DNA of 64,000 bases. Source: Chimonanthus salicifolius (Eukaryota; Streptophyta; Magnoliopsida; Laurales; Calycanthaceae). The stretch lies in the NCBI GenBank assembly GCA_013350335.1, contig CM023541.1, positions 37,130,739 to 37,194,738 on the forward strand, read 5' to 3'. A model generated the notes under the pieces. It was given only the letters and a program-made list of their open reading frames with translations. It was not told the origin of the DNA and did not search any database. Below, piece after piece: positions 1 through 13,873 of this stretch (the stretch's first letter is position 1; each line of letters opens with the position of its first letter). The position numbers and the translations under genes were made by a program.

Positions 1-560
1 CTTCCTTTTCGTTGTCTTCCGTGCTGCGTGTTACCCTTGTGGTTCTTGTCATCGTTGTTAGTCATCGAGATTTTTTAATCGCTGGGGTCAGTTTATGTGC
101 CCCCTTTTCACAGATCACGGTTTTTATCTCTTCTGCAACTGTAAATACAATATCGGTTTTTTGGATTTTGTTGTATGTTGTTGACATCTGCCTCTTTGCG
201 TGAGATTTTTTCATATTCTCATCTGAGAGAGATCAGATCTGTGTCTTTTTTCTTGTTTTTTGATAGGAAATAGAACACACCCAACATTAAAAAAGAAAAA
301 AAAAGAAAACCCAATTAAAGTTCATTAACAGTAGCCATATAACAGATCTTATTGTACTCGTTGTTGCTGTTACATATCTTTGTTCGTGATTTCCCCCCTT
401 AATTCCCTTTCACACCTCTGGTATTTTTGGGAGGGTGCTGAAAATTCCCATTGTTTTGTTGATTTTCCCCTTCTATAGAGTTCTAGAATACACTTTATAG
501 AGAAAAAAGGAGTATTTGAGGGTGTTATTGTTTATACATACACCTTAGTGGTTGCGGCCT
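1..560 (+). promoter_or_regulatory. 5' flank and probable 5' UTR of FAB1
   Basis: No coding sequence is supported here. The stretch is T-rich, with CTTT and CATT runs typical of plant promoter and leader DNA, and it leads straight into the FAB1 start codon at 561. A 5' UTR intron is possible, because pyrimidine-rich tracts before AG occur in it, but the transcription start cannot be placed from sequence alone. The 63-codon open frame at 12-203 has no recognisable content. Confidence 0.5.
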
Positions 561-3500
561 ATGGGAATACCTGATCGGTCGTTATCAGATATAATAGAGA
601 AGGTTAGGTCTTGGATCCCGTGGGGGAGTGATCTACGCAGCGTTTCAAGGGAGTTTTGGATGCCTGATAACAGCTGCAGGATGTGTTATGAGTGTGATTC
701 ACGGTTCACAGTTTTCAATTGTCGTCACCATTGTCGGAGCTGTGGTCGCGTGTTCTGCAGCAAATGTATGCAGGTCACCGATGGTAGTGATGAAAGTGAC
801 CAGTTAAAATTCTGTAAGTTTTGCTTTCGGGCAATTGGGCAGGAAGTGTTAGCAGAGTGTGATGGTAGATCCAATATTCCTCTGCTTCCACCAGTCTTAG
901 AATTTGGTCGCGACAAGCTCAGCATTAGCAGGAGTTTCCAGAGTGATAGGCTCGCCCAGTTTCTAGAGGTGCAGCCAGGATGTTCCTCTCCTCTTGCAGC
1001 TGCTAGCAGCAGCACGGCCTCGCTTGGGGATCCTCTTTCACCGATTTCTGTTCACTGCTCGCTTACCAGGTATTTGACATTATATTTCCCTTCAGATTTT
1101 GTAGTTTCTTGTTATCATGATTCTTGACCTCTCAAAAAACAAGCAGGTTATATGTATTATCATATGTTACTTGTCATGTTTTTCACATTTTATGAAGATG
1201 GATTCTAATCAGGTGTTCTTGAATTACCAACAAAACCAATTTTGATGTACATTAGAAAAAACAATTTCAATGTACATTTTAAACAGGACCACTTGGTCAT
1301 GCGATAAAGATTGCTTGATTGGGCCGGCCATCATGTGGATGAAGATGGTTAGAAGAATGTAGAGACAAAAAACGAGCAAGATTTGCATGCATTTGACTGG
1401 AAAAATACATTATAATCAAATTCTTAGGACTAGGAGGATCCATTTGTCATGAATTTTGAGATTCTCCCGTCTGCATGGTAGCCACAAGGATGAATGAGGA
1501 TAAGTTTGTCATGTGTGAGGCAGGAAAGTGTTTTATTTCACTTCCATGGACCTAATCGCATTTTCTTTTTTCATGGAAAATATGTACAAGAGAGCATACA
1601 ACGGCTCTAGTTTTGTGCAAATTGTGAAGATTTTCCTTTTTTTTTTTCTTTTCTTTTGCTGAATGTGTAATGCATGATTTGATACTGAATGTAGGAGTTA
1701 TGAAGAGGATGCGGATGATGCTGGGAAGCATCTTTTGAGTCCATTGAGTGAATACTGTCAAGATATCTCTGACATAGATGGTAGTAATACTAATATCAGA
1801 AATGAGTTTTACAATTTCAAGGGAGTGGCTTCAAGTCCCTTGGGAAGTCCTTCTATGATGACAGACAGCCCCAACAGAGCTGACGAGTCTCCGCAGCATC
1901 AGCAAGGGGGAAGTCTGATGTCTCAGAATGATTTCCTTTTGGATCGAGAAGCTGTGGGTGTTTTAAGAAGGCCTGAGATGGAAACTGATGATGCAGAAAA
2001 TCCCGATTATTGCACTGATGACTTGTCTATATTTCAGAATCAGTGCCAAGAGGCACAAGAGCCATTGGATTTTGAAAACAATGGGCTCATTTGGTTTCCT
2101 CCACCACCTGAGGACGAAGAAGATGATGTAGAGGATAGTTTCTATGAAGATGATGATGATGATGATGACAATATTGGCGGGACAGGAATGATGCTCTCAT
2201 CTAGTAGTTTTAGTAGTGACACATTCCCAATGAAAGAGAGATCAAATGAAATGCAAAAGGGGCCACTTAGAGCTGTGGTTCGTGGGCATTTTAGGGCCCT
2301 TGTGTCACAGCTACTGAAGGGAGAAGGGATTTATGCTGGAAATGAGATTGGTGGGAGAGGCTGGCTGGAGATAGTGGCCTCATTGGCATGGCAAGCTGCA
2401 AATTTTGTGAAACCAGACACTAGCAGAGGAGGAAGCATGGATCCTGGAGATTATGTAAAGGTGAAGTGTGTTGCATCTGGGAGCCCAAGTGAGAGGTATG
2501 GCATGAAATGGTTGGATTTTTTTAAGTCAGAAACCTTTCCTGTAGCTGTAGTTTTATATATAAGAAACTAACCAGAGGGCATCCTATTTGGCAGCACTCT
2601 AGTTAAAGGAGTAGTCTGTACAAAAAATATAAAACACAAGCGGATGACATCACAATACAAAAACCCTAAATTACTTCTTTTGGGTGGAGCATTAGAGTAC
2701 CAAAGGGTTCAAAATCAGTTAGCATCAATTGATACTTTGCTGCAACAGGTTAGTTTGATGGATGTTTTATTTCATCCGCTCAACTATCTATCACAATTGT
2801 ACTGATCTTGGAAGCTGTTTTTATAGGAAATTGAGCACCTCAAGATGACTGTTGCGAAGATAGAGGCCCATCGCCCAAATGTTCTGCTGGTTGAAAAAAG
2901 TGTGTCTTCATATGCTCAAGAATATCTGTTGGCAAAGGAAATATCTTTAGTGCTAAACGTTAAAAGACCACTGTTGGAGCGTATAGCTAGGTGTACTGGT
3001 GCTCATATTGTCCCATCTATCGAAAATCTGGCTTCAACAAGATTGGGTCATTGTGAAACCTTCCGATTGGAAAGAGTCTCTGAAGAATGTGCTTCTTCTG
3101 ATCAGCCCAACAAGAGATCCACCAAAACTCTGATGTTTTTTGAAGGTTGTCCAAGACGCTTAGCTTGCACGGTAATATGGTTTCAGTAGTTAGCTGTTTT
3201 TTTGCATGGGAAAATATCTTAGTAATGCTCAACTATGCAATGGTCGATATTAAATGTCTTTGTAGAATCAAGGAAAAGATGCATTCCTTCAGTTTGTAAC
3301 AGTTGACTGTAGTTTGCAAAAAATGGGAAATAATTATTGAAAAGTGCCTGAAAAAAACTGATAATGGCAGTGTAAGCTAAGCACGGTTTTATAAATCTCA
3401 CGCACCTTAGAAGTGGAGTGACAAGTTCTGATTGATTAGTTTACAGTTTGTTTGCTTGATGTGGGCATGCAAGTGAAGCTTGCCTGAGGGGGACCAAATT

Positions 3501-6500
3501 TTTTTATTTCCTTGTGATTTCATAATATTTAAAATTCCATTTGAATGTTTCTGAACTCTGAGGTATTATATCATTTACAGTTTTTTTTCTTTTGGGATGA
3601 TACAGTTGTGATTAATATGCAGATCAGTGACCAATTGACCATCCTTCTTTTCGTTATCATTCCAGTGCTTGGCACTGTACAGCGAAAACTATAAGTGATC
3701 ATATAAGCTTGAATCCTTGTACACGCTTCACCAAGTAGCTTTAGCATGAATCTGCATTTTGGGTGTGTTTCTGGCAACTCTGAATCTCCAGAGATTAAAA
3801 TTTCAATCTTGGCATGAGGCAACCAGTAGATTCGGACTGATATTGTTAATTGGGAGATACTGAACTGGGTGGGTGTGAGGTTCTGTACAAGGGGATCTCC
3901 TCATGCACTCTCTTCGTGCCAGTGATGACTGATCTCTTCTTCCTATAAATGGCTAAACAACAATATTGCATTACCAGTGGATTTTCTCCTAATTTTCCTG
4001 TGTGAGGATCTCCAAGCTCAAAATCTCCCAGTTGCCAAATACACCCTGGAACTTTTATGCTTCTTCTGATCTGGGACATTCACAAGCAGTTCAACTATTT
4101 CTCCTTTTCTTACAAATTGCTGTTATGGTTCAAACAAAAGGTGAAACCTAAACAAACATTTAATCTTCAATTTAGATATCTTTTTGCCAGATCTTAAGTT
4201 TGAAGCAAACACTCATCTGCAATTTAGATCTAAGAAGAAATTCCAGCTTATGATTCTAGCCGCCTATTTTTGAAATGTTTACCCTTATATTTTTTGAGGT
4301 CCGGAGGTGTCTAGGTGTCACATCTGACTAGTCCCCCGGGGTGTGTGAAAACCCCCCTATCCGCACACACTTGGTAATTCGATGGGACCTTACTTTATAC
4401 ATATTCCCATGGGAAGTGACCCTTCATTGGGGCTCCCATGGTTTGAACCAAGACCTCCCTCTAGAGATCTTGCTCCCAAACCAACTGGGATAACCCCTTG
4501 GGGTTGAATGTTTACCCATATATCAGTACATAATCTGTGCTTTTGCCACTTTTTGTGTTGTCAAGGCAGCAAAACAATCATCTAGAGATAGCCAACTGTC
4601 AAAGCAAGTTGCAAATAGTTAGAGGTTGACAAGCACAAGGTTCTAATCCCTGTTACCCATACACTGGACTCATTTATGGGTGACAATTCCAAACTTGTAG
4701 ATGCTGGACTAATTCTGAACTTTTTTGTGGTTACTATTTTTATATAGTTTAGTTTTTTATACACATGGAAGGAAAGGATAAAGGAGATTGTTGAGTGACT
4801 CATGGTATGGTTTATGATAGGGTCAATTGGAGAAAACTCGTAATGCCGACCCCAAATAGATGGGATTCTTGCTTATTATGATGATAATGATGGTGATGAT
4901 TTTTATATAGTTTAGTTTCTCAGTTTCATCAATTAAACTTCGTATTATCTCTCAGGGAAAAAAGATTCTGAGCTCATTTTATGTAAGTAAAAGGTGGTTG
5001 GTCTGTGTACCCATAATTCTTTCTCGATGACTTTAGCTGTTGCCATAATTTTTACCATTTACCTGTCTAATATGTGCATTCTTCTACATGAATTCTAAGT
5101 CTGGCCTTGGTATACTGTATTGCATCTTCTCACTTATCATCAGCTTGCAATGCATAATTATGACTTATGAGCTTGCCTAAATGCATGCATTGCCAGACCT
5201 TGATATGCCTGTACACCTATGGTTATACAAACATTTATACAAGTTTAAAGGAAGAAATACATTTGTATGTGTTATTTATATGCTTATTGATGTTATTGAC
5301 GGCATGTATCATCTATTACAGACCAAACTCTGAAGCCCTAATTTTCCACATCTAGTGATCCTCATGTTAGAATCTGAACTGCATCCTATGATAAGCACAG
5401 GGATTCCCAGGTTCTGGGCTGGCTTGACCTTAACATCTAAGGATACATGATCATTGATGTGCTTCACTAAGTATTTTAGGCTAATTCTTTTTTATTATGA
5501 AATATTTTCTTATAGCTGGCCATACCTTAGATATCCAAGTATCCCAAACATTTCCTGTGTTAAGTCATATTATTTTTTTTTTTGGATTAACGTGTGTGAA
5601 ACTCAGACACAGTCCTACTAAAACTCCCACAGATGAGCCCACTACCCCTAAGTTACACTAAGGTTAGGCCATGGAGGCTCGAACCCGCAACCCCCCGCTT
5701 CCTGGAGCGGGAGGCAACCAGTTGAGCTACACCCATATGTGTTACGTCATATTTGACATGGAGCTTTGGTAGTTCTCATTGGCTACAGCTCTGCAGAAGA
5801 TAGCCATCAATGTGGTTTCTTCTTTTGATGTTCAATGTTTGACACCTCTGCAAGGTTCATGAATTAGAAGCGTTATTGATTTGGATGTTGAACTTCATCT
5901 GACGTACTTTTATGTTTGGGGAAAATATTCTTTCTGACTGAATACATCTTTTCTGTAGATTGTCTTGAGGGGCAGATCCCGTGATGAACTAAAGAAGGTT
6001 AAGGATGTCATTCAATATGCAATCTTCGCAGCTTATCATCTATCCCTTGAAACTTCATTTCTCGCAGATGAGGGTGCAAGTTTGCCAAAGATACCAAAAT
6101 CTCCCATTGCTGTACCAGACAGGACAATGAATGCTGACAGTTCTATTTCAGTGATTTCTGATCAGGTCAAGCCTGTCCCCTGCCAGAAAATAGAAGAAAA
6201 TAATCAAGTCATCCCTGCCATTTGCCAGAAAATGGAAGTTGAACATGGCAACAAGCTTGGGAACCTATACATAGATTCAGAAGTTTCAACTGACAATAAG
6301 GGTAGTTCACAAAATGTTTCAGAATCTGAAGAATGGCATTACTTGAAGCATCATAATACTGGTCCCATGTCACCTAATTCTCCTGCCATTGTAGATTCTG
6401 GTACCAGAATGGCTTATTTTACTGAAGCCTCTGCAGATTCGCTCTCATGTGGAGCCCGGCACTTGGGCCCTTCATTACTTCCTGCAGATGTTGGAACTGA

Positions 6501-9500
6501 TGCTAAGCTAGCAATGCTGGAAAATACAGTGGAAGAAGGAAAATCAGTAAATCATGGGCAGCCTGAAGAAACTCATCTACAGACAGAAGTGTGCAAAGTT
6601 GATGAAAATGATGTCTCCAGTGAGTACTTCTCTGCTGCAGAAAATCATCAAAGCATTTTGGTCTCCTTGTCAAGCCGTTGTGTACTGAAAGGAACAGTCT
6701 GTGAACGGTCTCAGCTCTTTCGTATCAAGTTCTATGGAAGTTTTGATAAGCCTCTGGGGAGGTTTCTTCGGGATGACTTGTTTGATCAGGTATTGTGTTG
6801 TTTTTCAGTCATTTAACAAGTTTGGTAGATTACCACCTCTTCAAGTTATTATGAGAGTATATATGAGATCCTTGATATGGGCTGAGTTGATTTGAGCAAA
6901 TATCATTGGAGACACGAGAATTCATGCATTTGAAACTCATGTGACGAGACCATGGCATTTACCAAGTGTACCTCAAGTGGATAGATCATGTTAAAAATGA
7001 TTATTTGGAAGATCCTTCTATTCCTCTCTCTCTCTGGTGTTGAATGTGGATCACTGTGATCTTGCGTTTTTAACTGAGTTGGTTATCAATTGATTGATAG
7101 GATTTTCCAACCTGGTTTATTTTTTGGGAATGGTGTATTTAAATGGGCTCTTTGATAAAGAGTCTGCAAATAGTCACATTACCATTTCAAGTATAAAAAA
7201 AGTAGAAAAAATGAATATTATTGATTGATTTAAGACCTAATTGTTTCTCAATCATTTAAGTCCTCATTATTTCATTTCATTGATTGGATCACATTCAACT
7301 TTGTCAGAGGTCATTCTGCCGCTCTTGCAATGAGCCAGCTGAAGCCCATGTCAGATGCTATACTCACCAGCACGGCAATCTTACTATCAGTGTTAGACGT
7401 CTCCCTTCTTTGAAGCTATCTGGGGAACGTGATGGGAAAATATGGATGTGGCACCGTTGCCTCAAGTGTGCCCATAAAGATGGTGTTCCACCTGCTACAC
7501 GGAGAGTGGTTATGTCAGATGCTGCGTGGGGTCTTTCTTTTGGAAAGTTTTTGGAGCTTAGCTTCTCAAATCATGCAACTGCTAATCGTGTTGCCAATTG
7601 TGGTCATTCTCTGCAGAAGGACTGCCTTCGTTACTATGGGTATGCTCTTGACATATGCAACACTATTTCATTAGTGCATATCTTGATCTTTCAACCTATC
7701 GTTGTTGATGTTATATTTGATCCTTGCTTTTTAACAGGTTTGGGTGCATGGTTGCCTTTTTTCGTTATTCTCCCGTCGATATTCTTTCTGTTAATTTACC
7801 ACCATCAATGCTGGAATTTAGTAGCGACATTCAACATGAATGGGTCATAAGAGAGGCTATGGAGGTGAGCTGTTGAATTATACTGGGCAGTGAGGATAAT
7901 AGAACTCCTTATTACTTATAAATTTATCTGGCAACTACTTACCTGCCGTTTTCCTTTGCAGGTTTCCAATAAGATGGAATCCTTGTATTCAGACATATTT
8001 GATGCTCTTCAGAGCATTGAGGAGAGAATCACATTTTTCGGATGTGAACCTTCAAAGATAAGTGATTTCCTTGATCCCATTAGTGAGCTTAAAGATATGA
8101 TAAGGATGGAAAGAGATGAATATGATGTAAGTATCATTGGCTTCTAGGTGCTGTATTTTCTCGTGCTTTTGGTAAGGTTGCTAATGATTAGCATCAAACC
8201 CATGGCCTGATTTGTTCAATCTCTTATGCTTCTTATTTATGTCTTAATAGGGCTTGTTGCAACCTATCAACATAGAGAGCCAGCAACCGGGTCATGCGAC
8301 AGCTTTTGACATTTTAGAACTTAACCGCTTGAGACGTTGCCTTCTCATTGATTCTTATATGTGGGACCGTAGGCTCTATCTTTTGGACTCTTGTCTTAAA
8401 ACAAAGACTTTGAACTTCAGATCTGATCCATCACTTTTAGAAAATTGGAGAAGTGAATCGTTTCGTAAAGATGGCAGGTTTGGCTGCACTCATGAGGAAA
8501 ATGATATGAAGTCCTTGACCTTGTTGGACAATCCCAGAGATCTTATTTTGTCGAAGCAACGGGAAGAGCTTAATATCCAACTTATGGAGGCTACCTCAAA
8601 TGAAATTGTTAAAGCAAACTTGTCAACTGAAACTGTTAAGGGTTACATTGGTCCAGAAAGAACTGAGTTAACCACTGCATATCCCCAAAAGTTGGATGAG
8701 GGCCATTTGAATGTTGAAGACCCAGTTGAGAACATATCATCAGAGAAGATCCTATCACCTGCATCTAGTCTTTCTGATAGAATAGATTTGGCATGGATTG
8801 GCTCGGGTCAATCAGAGAAAGCTCAATTGCTCCATGGGCCACAACCAAACAGACATGAAGGCAGTTTGTTGGGCCCAACGAATACTGTTCGTTACAGAAG
8901 AATGAGGGTAAATTCCTTTGATTCTGCGTTGAGGTTTCAAGGCAAAGTTCGAAGAGGGCTATCTCCTGCTGTTCATTTGTCTGGAGCCAAATCTTTCCAT
9001 GCATCCGGAGATTTTGACAACTTAGTTCGTGATCCATTCCCAAGCATGCTAAGGCCTAATTCAGTGACTTCACCAAGGGCAACCCAGAAATTAAATTTTA
9101 TCTTTGGTTATACACCTTTGTTCATCTCATCAACATCTCGTATGCTGAGCGACGGGGTTCATTTGCTTCTACCACAAACAGGTCGTAACAATATTACTAT
9201 TGCGGTTTATGACAATGAACCCGCCAGCATAATATCTTATGCCCTTAACTCTAAGGAATATGAGGATTGCATTGCTGATAAATTGAATGAGCATCAATTC
9301 TGGAATGAGAATGACAGCACTCGAGAAGATGATCTCAGCAACATATTGAGCTACCAAGCAGCAGGTTCTACTTTATCAGTTTGGCACTCATTTAGCTCCC
9401 TGGATTCAGATGATTTCCATTCTAGAAGTTTTGGTTCTGATGAGGTATCATCTTCGAGAGGGAGCCTCTTCTCAGATGCTAAGAGATCTCATCATGTTAG

Positions 9501-10596
9501 AGTTTCTTTCGGTGATGAATCTTCACCATCTTCAGGCAAAGTGAAGTTTGCAGTGACTTGTTATTTTGCTAAGCAGTTTGATGCTCTTAGGAAGAAATGC
9601 TGCCCAAGTGAAGTGAATTTCGTTCGTTCTCTAAGCCGTTGTAGGAGATGGAGTGCACAAGGTGGAAAAAGTAATGTGTATTTTGCAAAGACACTAGATG
9701 AGAGGTTCATCATAAAACAAGTAACAAAGACAGAGTTGGAATCATTTGAGGAATTTGCTCCTGAATACTTCAAGTATTTGATGGATTCTTTGAGTTCAGG
9801 AAGCCCAACATGCCTTGCCAAAATTCTCGGTATTTATCAGGTCAGCATTATTTTTTCCCTAGTTTTGTAGATGTGAAAGTTTGCATGTATTTTCCTCTCA
9901 ATCACCACCATTTAATATCAGGTTACAGTCAAGCATTTAAAAGGTGGGAAAGAGATGAAGATGGATTTGATGGTGATGGAGAATCTCTTTTTTGGGAGGA
10001 ATATTTCGAGGGTTTATGACCTCAAGGGCTCAGCCCGAGCTCGTTATAACCCAGATGCATCTGGGAGTAACAAAGTTCTTTTGGATTTGAATCTACTTGA
10101 GACACTCCGGACGAAGCCCATATTCCTTGGAAGGAAGTCAAAGCGAAGCTTGGAACGAGCAATATGGAATGACACCTCTTTTCTGGCGGTATATTCCCAT
10201 GTTCATGCATATCAATTTATACACGTTTCATTTTTTTTTCATATTAAATTTACCACATTAAAATTTTTCTCCCTATTTTATTCAGTTGATTTTTTTTCTT
10301 CTATTATTGTGACATTCTTGTCATTTTACTTATCCTTTCAGTCAATTGATGTCATGGATTATTCGTTGCTGGTTGGGTTGGATGAGCAGCGCAAGGAACT
10401 AGTTTTAGGAATCATTGATTATATGAGGCAGTATACATGGGACAAGCATCTTGAGACATGGGTGAAGGCATCCGGCATCCTTGGGGGGCCAAAAAATGCA
10501 CCTCCCACTGTTGTTTCCCCGAAGCAGTATAAGAAGAGATTCAGAAAAGCCATGTCTACATACTTTCTCACAGTTCCAGATCAGTGGTCTTCATGA
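561..10596 (+). CDS. FAB1: 1-phosphatidylinositol-3-phosphate 5-kinase FAB1 (PIKfyve-type), 11 exons
   Basis: This enzyme phosphorylates PtdIns3P to PtdIns(3,5)P2 on endosomal and vacuolar membranes. Exons read by eye, all GT-AG: 561-1069, 1695-2495, 2595-2748, 2827-3171, 5959-6789, 7308-7639, 7738-7864, 7962-8126, 8251-9840, 9922-10188, 10342-10596. They join in one frame to 1791 aa, matching Arabidopsis FAB1B in length. An FYVE zinc finger lies at about residues 36-105, with the WMPD, RHHCRSCG and CxxC signatures. A Cpn60/TCP1-like domain lies at about 430-650 (GGALEYQRV, NVLLVEKS, GCPRRL). The Cys-rich module starts near residue 881 (FCRSCNEPAEAH). The PIPK domain is C-terminal, with Lys1577 (FIIKQV), MENLFFGRN, YDLKGS, DYSLLVG and GIIDYMRQYTWDKHLE. 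An acidic run of Asp codons lies at 2149-2169. The start is ATG 561 because the family begins MG.PD.SL; the upstream in-frame codons are not ATG. Exon 3 is only 154 bp and has no long open frame around it. The gene looks intact. Whether it is FAB1A-, B- or C-type is inferred. Confidence 0.96.
4291..4506 (-). mobile_element. tRNA-derived SINE, family 1, in FAB1 intron 4
   Basis: Read on the - strand, this 216-bp insert has a tRNA-like head with a B-box match (GGTTCAAACC) and a weaker A-box (TATCCCAGTTGG), and it ends in a short A run. It is flanked by 17-bp direct repeats differing at one base: AATGTTTACCCTTATAT at 4274-4290 and AATGTTTACCCATATAT at 4507-4523. These are target-site duplications of the length LINE machinery makes. 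It differs in body sequence from the SINE at 5572. Confidence 0.82.
5572..5738 (-). mobile_element. tRNA-derived SINE, family 2 (Au-like), in FAB1 intron 4
   Basis: On the - strand the element opens with a tRNA-like region holding an A-box (TAGCTCAACTGG) and a B-box (GGTTCGAGCC), and it ends in an A tract (T tract 5573-5582 on +). Target-site duplications of 15 bp flank it: GTGTTAAGTCATATT at 5557-5571 and GTGTTACGTCATATT at 5739-5753. The 3' body is the same as in the + strand SINE at 13874-14044, so the two are one family. The Au-SINE comparison is from memory. Confidence 0.85.
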
Positions 10597-10866
10597 GCAA
10601 CCTATGGCCATTAAAGGCTCCTGGCATGATTTTAGACGGATAAGTGGAACATAAAAGGTGCAAATTCAGTAACCTTGTCCAATATTGTAATGTAATGTTA
10701 CCAATGATGATGTAATTGGTTTATTTTTTATTTTCATTATTTTCCTTTTCTTTTTTTTGCGGTATAGGCATAGGGTCATTAGTGCTTCACATGGATAAGT
10801 TCCATGTCTTTTTCTACCCTGCTAGCTCTCAGGTCTCAATCCTTTGTTATTGGTTTTATCCTTTGT

Positions 10867-10872
10867 AATAAA
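10867..10872 (+). terminator. candidate FAB1 polyadenylation signal
   Basis: AATAAA lies about 270 bp after the FAB1 stop codon, in T-rich DNA typical of plant 3' ends. The cleavage site itself cannot be placed. Confidence 0.45.
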
Positions 10873-13858
10873 AACATCTGGTTATAGTCATCTCCACTTA
10901 ATCGTTGATTTAAGTTCAGCTGGTATTTTTGCAATCCAATCTAATTTTTGGGCATCAGAGCTTTCAAAGCAAACTAGCACGAAGAGAAAAGGATAACCAG
11001 CTTGTTGTTTTCTTTGTTGTCAGGGGTCGACAAGCTGGTTATATTCTTTCAATATCGAAAAGATGACGGGGGAAAGTGATTTGGTGTTAATTTTCTTTCT
11101 CAATCGCTTGGTTACTCAGCCTGTCACTTTCCATCACCAAGGAAGTATTTCATGGCTTATACCTGAGAACATCTTGAAATGTCGTAGATAGACATGAAAG
11201 GTTTTAGTTTCAATGCAGCAGAAAATGTCACCAAATTGATGTTGACTTGGATTCGGCATATTTATGAGGAACCATCGACATTTCACTCTCATCTTTAGGC
11301 CTTTTTCTTCCTTCCATTTGACAGGGTGAAGGTAGAGAACATTTCTTAGCATGGATTAGAAAATTTGATGGTTCCATGGTCCCATGTAGATTTCCAACCT
11401 TAAAATAAGTTGTATCAGCTCATGAAGTTTTAATTGATTCACCATTCAAGCATACTGACTTGAGTTGATGGCTTGCCAAGGCAGACTGCAGCACATGTTT
11501 GAAGAAGCTATTAAGATTTGTTTGGTTTGTAGCAGATTTGACAAATAGGCAAACCGCGAATTCGAGAAAAAAGGGGAAAAGAAGCACAGGCAAATGCTTC
11601 GAGGTCGTGTAGCTCCAAGTCTGTTGGATTATTTGGAAAAAAGAAGAAAATTTCACCTGCTGTTGCCTCTGGTATAGCAACGTATCTCAGTCAGTCAGTC
11701 CCCAGTCCCCACATTTGAGAGATGGTTTTCACCCCTTTCCCAGTCCCAGTACAAACACTTTCTACGATAAACAGAAGTTGAACATCTTATAATCATCATC
11801 ATCATTGAAGATTCTGTTCCATCCATGAGGTCGGCTTTCTGAGTGGTAAATTTTCACTCTATCCTAGCAAATGTTATTTTCTTTGTCATTCCCTTCTGTC
11901 TCCATACAAACCTTAAAAAGACTTGATATAGCAGAAAAATTGGATTATGCTGAGGTACTTTTGAGAGTTGATTGTCCATGGAAGGCTTCTGCAATTCCTG
12001 CCATTGGGCAATTAGCAAAGTCTATTGTTGAAATGCATACTACATATAGATGTATGTTTGTTCTCTCTCTCTCTCTAAAGGAGGAGGAGGTAGCTCAAAT
12101 ATATACACAATTTACAGGATAATAGACTTCAGGCTGAGGGGAGGGTATGTGGAAAGGCATAAAGGGGCTGTAAATAAAGGGAACTGATGATCTGAAGATA
12201 ATGATGTTATATGTGGATGATTGAGTCTTCTTATGTTCATCTATTCTTCCAAGGATTCGTTTGATTGTGATTCAATTTTGTTGGTTTAGGAAGATTATCA
12301 AAGAGATCTAGGGTTCCCTACTCCCTTTGTTTGTTTGGTGGAAAATAAATTAATTTTGAGGATGATTAGCTAAATACTTGAGAAAATTTTGAACTGGTCC
12401 AAAAAAAAAGTAGTAGAGTAGAAGGAAGAAAGAAGATACGGATCAATGTCCAAGGGATGGATAGGATGACTGTGTCCTAATGCTAAGGATATTGTAGTGA
12501 GATCAATGTGACAAACCAAGAGGTCACAATATTTTAAAATCCGACTCATAAATCAAACCTTCTTGGGAGGACGTTGGGTTTAATGGGGTTCAACCGCGGT
12601 TTAATCCATTGTATCAGCATGATGTCCTATAATAATATTAATTAACTAATAGATCAATTATTTTACAACAAATTAGCTTAAAATATAATAATATGTTGAT
12701 AAGTATAAAATATTAAATATCAAATACAAAACATATAAAACATAAAAATATATAATCACATTTAAAAAATGTTTTCTTCACACTAATTATAATTACATAT
12801 AATAGAATAGTCCAATAATCCAACATAGTAAGTTTGAAACCTTTTAAGGGTTGTTGAGGGTCAACCGAACTAACACTTTTGAACTATGGATCACTAAAGG
12901 ATTTTTAGAGTTTGAACTTTGAAAAGGTTTTCAAGATAACGAATTGCATTTAGCGAAAATCAATGTTGAATCGGGTGCAATCATTTAGAAACATGGAGTT
13001 TTAAAACCTAGGGATTAAAAGGAACAAACTCAAAGCATAGTGAAACTACCTGAATGAGAACCGGATGACATCCATGAAGAGGTCATATATTCGTGGAATG
13101 GCCATTTTAAATATGCAAAGTGAAAAATCTCGCACAGGGTACTTCAATTGATAGACACTTTAGATCAGGAACTAGAGGCCCTATGCCATAGTTACCCAAT
13201 CCTCGTGGCTTACGGGAGGCTGTGTGCATCTGGAATTTAGTCAATGCCCTCATATTCGAAGAGAAGTGGGGATCTTGGATTTCTTCGTCATAAAAAAAAA
13301 GGCTATATGAAAATCAATGTAAAATCCTACATAGAGGATCAGACCCATCTTTTGACGGCTGAGTTACCCTCATTAAATAACATCAAGAAACCATCTCATT
13401 ACCATCTTCCTGAAGCTAGATATGGACTGATGAACTTGTACCCAAGACTGCCATTCATGAAATGCATCATTGTGCAAAACAAATTTGAGAAATGAGGAAA
13501 GAAATGAAAAATTTAGCCATTTGGGTGTAAAATGAGTGTCCTGTCAACCACGATTACCAAACCGAATTAATTCAGGTGTGGCCCATGGACTCAAAATAGG
13601 AACTTAGGAAGTAACTTTTGAGTGGGCCCTAACTTCTTGCATTGGGCTTTTGTTTTTGGGTCTGACCCTTTGGCTCCTCGTCTACACCTAGAGCCATTTC
13701 CATTCTCAGGAAATCTTTCCTTGTTGATGTATCTTGGAAAAGAAATATTGGCCCATATCCATTAACAGAAAAAATGAAAAAAAAAAAAATCTCCATATTG
13801 TTGGGTGGTTGATATTTTGCTTATTGGCCATATTGTTTACTATGATTGTGTTAGACAT
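10873..13858. other. intergenic DNA, no gene recognised
   Basis: No gene or known element is supported in these 3 kb. The stretch is AT-rich with short CT runs, for example at 12062-12077. Two open frames, at 11871-12122 and 13244-13495, read like ordinary protein sequence for part of their length but match no family I recognise. They may be decayed gene or transposon pieces. Confidence 0.5.
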
Positions 13859-13873
13859 TTTTGCATCCCTTAA

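Noticed and set aside
5690..5738. Possible tRNA gene on the - strand (A- and B-box sequences)
   Set aside because: No cloverleaf closes around the boxes, and the unit has an A tail and 15-bp target duplications, so it is a SINE head. The same applies at 4440-4506 and 13874-13940.
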